Below are positions 7,405 through 8,934 of a DNA stretch of 8,934 nucleotides, one piece after another (the first letter of the stretch is position 1; the number at the start of each line of letters is the position of its first letter). The DNA is taken from NCBI GenBank assembly GCA_964348755.1, contig CAYGDW010000077.1, positions 1-8,934 on the forward strand, read 5' to 3'. Source of the DNA: UBA7960 sp964348755 (GTDB lineage: Bacteria > Bacteroidota > Bacteroidia > Bacteroidales > UBA7960). The notes under the pieces were generated by a model, which worked only from the letters and a program-made list of their open reading frames with translations, was not told the origin of the DNA and ran no database searches. The translations under genes and the position numbers were made by a program.

Positions 7405-8871
7405 ATGTCGAGATGGTCTGAAATCAACCTTCTGATGATCACCAAGTTCACTGGGATCTTGCTGATTATTCTTACCTTTTTTATGGCCTCTTCGGCTCTT
7501 TGGTCGTGGTATTATAATGAAACCACAGCACTAATGGCTATATTGAAAGGATCGGCTATTACCTTTGCCGCGGGCTTAATTATGCTTTTGCTCACAAGGA
7601 GGCACAACCACCGAAACATTGGCAAAAAGGAAGGTTATATAATTGTAACCCTTACCTGGGTAAGCATTTCTGCCTTTGGTGCCCTGCCCTTTCACCTTCA
7701 CGACACCATACCAAACTACACCGATGCCTTTTTCGAAACAATATCGGGTTTTACCACCACCGGAGCTTCGGTAATTACAGATATTGAAGCCATACCCAAA
7801 GGCTTGCTGTTTTGGCGAAGCATGACTCATTGGCTGGGCGGTATGGGCATAATTGTACTTACCCTGGCAATACTTCCTATACTTGGCGTGGGGGGTATGC
7901 AGTTATTTGTAGCCGAAGCCCCTGGCACCACTCCAAGCAGGCTTCACCCACGCATTGCCGAAACGGCAAAACGCCTCTGGGGCATTTATGTGTTGTTTAC
8001 ACTTATGCAAACCGTGTTGCTTATGCTTGGTGGCATGAACCTTTTCGACGCCATTAACCATGCCTTTAGCACAATGGCCACAGGGGGGTTTTCTACAAAA
8101 AACGACAGCGTTGCCAGTTTTTCGCCATACATTCAGTATGTTATAATCTTTTTTATGATACTTGCCGGTACCAGTTTCTCTCTTCACTATCTTGCACTGA
8201 AAGGGCAATTGGACAAGGTTTTCAAAAACGAAGAGTTTAGGTTTTATATTGGTGTAATGGGAGTTTTTACAATAATAATTTCAATAGTAATTTTTTTTAC
8301 CAGCCATATTGGTTATGAAAAAGCTTTTCGCGACAGCATGTTTCAGGTGGTTTCCATTGTAACCACCACCGGATTTGTGTCGGCCGATTACCTTCAGTGG
8401 GGTGATTCAATTTGGTTCTTAATATTTTTGCTCATGTTTGCTGGGGGGTGTATTGGCTCTACAGGTGGAGGCATTAAAATGATACGGCATCTGGTTTTGC
8501 TTAAAAATATGAGACTTGAGTTTAAGCGCCTGATTCATCCTATGGCAGTTATTCCGGTAAGGATAAATGGCAAAGGCATTCCAACAACCATTATAAACAA
8601 CTTTCTGGCATTTTTTATGATTTATGTGGTTTGTATTGCCGTTGGATCGGCAGTACTGACCATAATTGGGCTCGACTTTGTTTCGGCTGTGGGTGCGGCT
8701 GTCGCCACTTTGGGCAACATAGGCCCAGGTATTGGAAGCGTGGGGCCGGTTAATAATTACGGCCACATACCAATGGCTGGCAAATGGGTGTTGAGTTTTT
8801 TAATGCTCCTGGGAAGGCTCGAACTATTTACCGTCCTTTTACTTTTATCGCGTAGTTTTTACAAAAAATAA
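7405..8871 (+). CDS. trkH: Trk potassium uptake system membrane subunit TrkH
   Basis: This is the K+-conducting inner-membrane subunit of the Trk/Ktr superfamily. It has 488 residues (E. coli TrkH has 483) and is strongly hydrophobic throughout. All four membrane-pore-membrane repeats show a filter loop: GFTTTGAS (G120), FSTMATGGFS (G227), VTTTGF (G323) and ATLGNIGPG (G437). The loop-like segment GGCIGSTGGGIKMIR, characteristic of TrkH, lies between repeats 3 and 4. The conserved filter glycines indicate a working K+ pathway. The start is 11 nt after the trkA stop, so the two genes should be cotranscribed. ATG 7435 is an alternative start that would remove ten mostly polar residues before the first membrane helix; I prefer 7405 because of its tight spacing to trkA, but the choice is not certain. 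No terminator is visible before the window ends. Confidence 0.96.
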   Translation: MSRWSEINLLMITKFTGILLIILTFFMASSALWSWYYNETTALMAILKGSAITFAAGLIMLLLTRRHNHRNIGKKEGYIIVTLTWVSISAFGALPFHLHDTIPNYTDAFFETISGFTTTGASVITDIEAIPKGLLFWRSMTHWLGGMGIIVLTLAILPILGVGGMQLFVAEAPGTTPSRLHPRIAETAKRLWGIYVLFTLMQTVLLMLGGMNLFDAINHAFSTMATGGFSTKNDSVASFSPYIQYVIIFFMILAGTSFSLHYLALKGQLDKVFKNEEFRFYIGVMGVFTIIISIVIFFTSHIGYEKAFRDSMFQVVSIVTTTGFVSADYLQWGDSIWFLIFLLMFAGGCIGSTGGGIKMIRHLVLLKNMRLEFKRLIHPMAVIPVRINGKGIPTTIINNFLAFFMIYVVCIAVGSAVLTIIGLDFVSAVGAAVATLGNIGPGIGSVGPVNNYGHIPMAGKWVLSFLMLLGRLELFTVLLLLSRSFYKK

Positions 8872-8934
8872 ATTTAAATCACTATTGTCCGATAAAGTAA
8901 AAAAGGATAGAATTTTATGCATGAGATTCCTCAC
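8872..8934. other. Unassigned AT-rich right edge
   Basis: The last 63 nt hold no complete gene and no terminator hairpin. AAAAAAGGA at 8899-8907 is purine-rich and precedes ATG codons at 8917 and 8921, both open to the window edge, so a new gene may begin here. Only 5-6 codons are available, too few to identify anything. Confidence 0.3.

Noticed and set aside
8419..8766. Open frame of 115 codons on the minus strand inside trkH
   Set aside because: It runs antisense to the TrkH third and fourth repeats, its translation is low-complexity and polar with no family resemblance, and the sense frame is certain.
1..8934. CRISPR array, tRNA, rRNA, riboswitch, phage or defence genes
   Set aside because: I saw no direct-repeat array, cloverleaf-like sequence, conserved leader fold or related protein motifs; the window is almost entirely filled by five ordinary genes.

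Overview
The window looks like ordinary chromosome from a member of the Bacteroidota. Four independent signs agree: a C-terminal type IX secretion (T9SS) sorting domain with an FPNPF core, a long three-domain IspG, a periplasmic-TPR/SpoIIE phosphatase of a kind common in this phylum, and two TATATTTG boxes matching the Bacteroidota -7 promoter consensus (TAnnTTTG). No start codon has a clear Shine-Dalgarno sequence, which also fits. I cannot name the species. All genes I can support lie on the + strand, and base composition looks even across the window.

Layout. Positions 1-1586 hold the C-terminal part of a large secreted, probably surface-anchored protein with MBG/Ig-like modules, a VTGGG-type beta domain and the T9SS sorting domain; its start lies before the window. 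Its stop is followed by a small UUCG-capped hairpin and then a strong intrinsic terminator (1622-1652). A Bacteroidota-type promoter at 1685-1692 then precedes a 792-residue sensor-like protein (1747-4125): signal peptide, about nine TPRs, one membrane helix, coiled coils and a SpoIIE/PP2C serine phosphatase domain with its metal ligands intact. After 84 nt comes ispG (4210-5955), the [4Fe-4S] enzyme of the MEP isoprenoid pathway. A second promoter-like box at 6018-6025 leads into trkA (6050-7393) and trkH (7405-8871), 11 nt apart, which encode the regulatory ring and the membrane subunit of a Trk potassium uptake system. The last 63 nt are AT-rich and unassigned.

How the genes work together. 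Only trkA and trkH are a clear functional unit: TrkH conducts K+ through four selectivity-filter loops and TrkA gates it through nucleotide-binding RCK domains. The phosphatase has no visible STAS or anti-sigma partner here, so its target is unknown. IspG is a housekeeping enzyme with no evident link to its neighbours. I found no undescribed multi-gene system. The points most worth a second look are the eroded nucleotide site in the first RCK domain of TrkA, the exact 40-residue TPR register in the orphan phosphatase, and the short unassigned right edge. No gene-free stretch exceeds 300 bases; the longest is 1587-1746.
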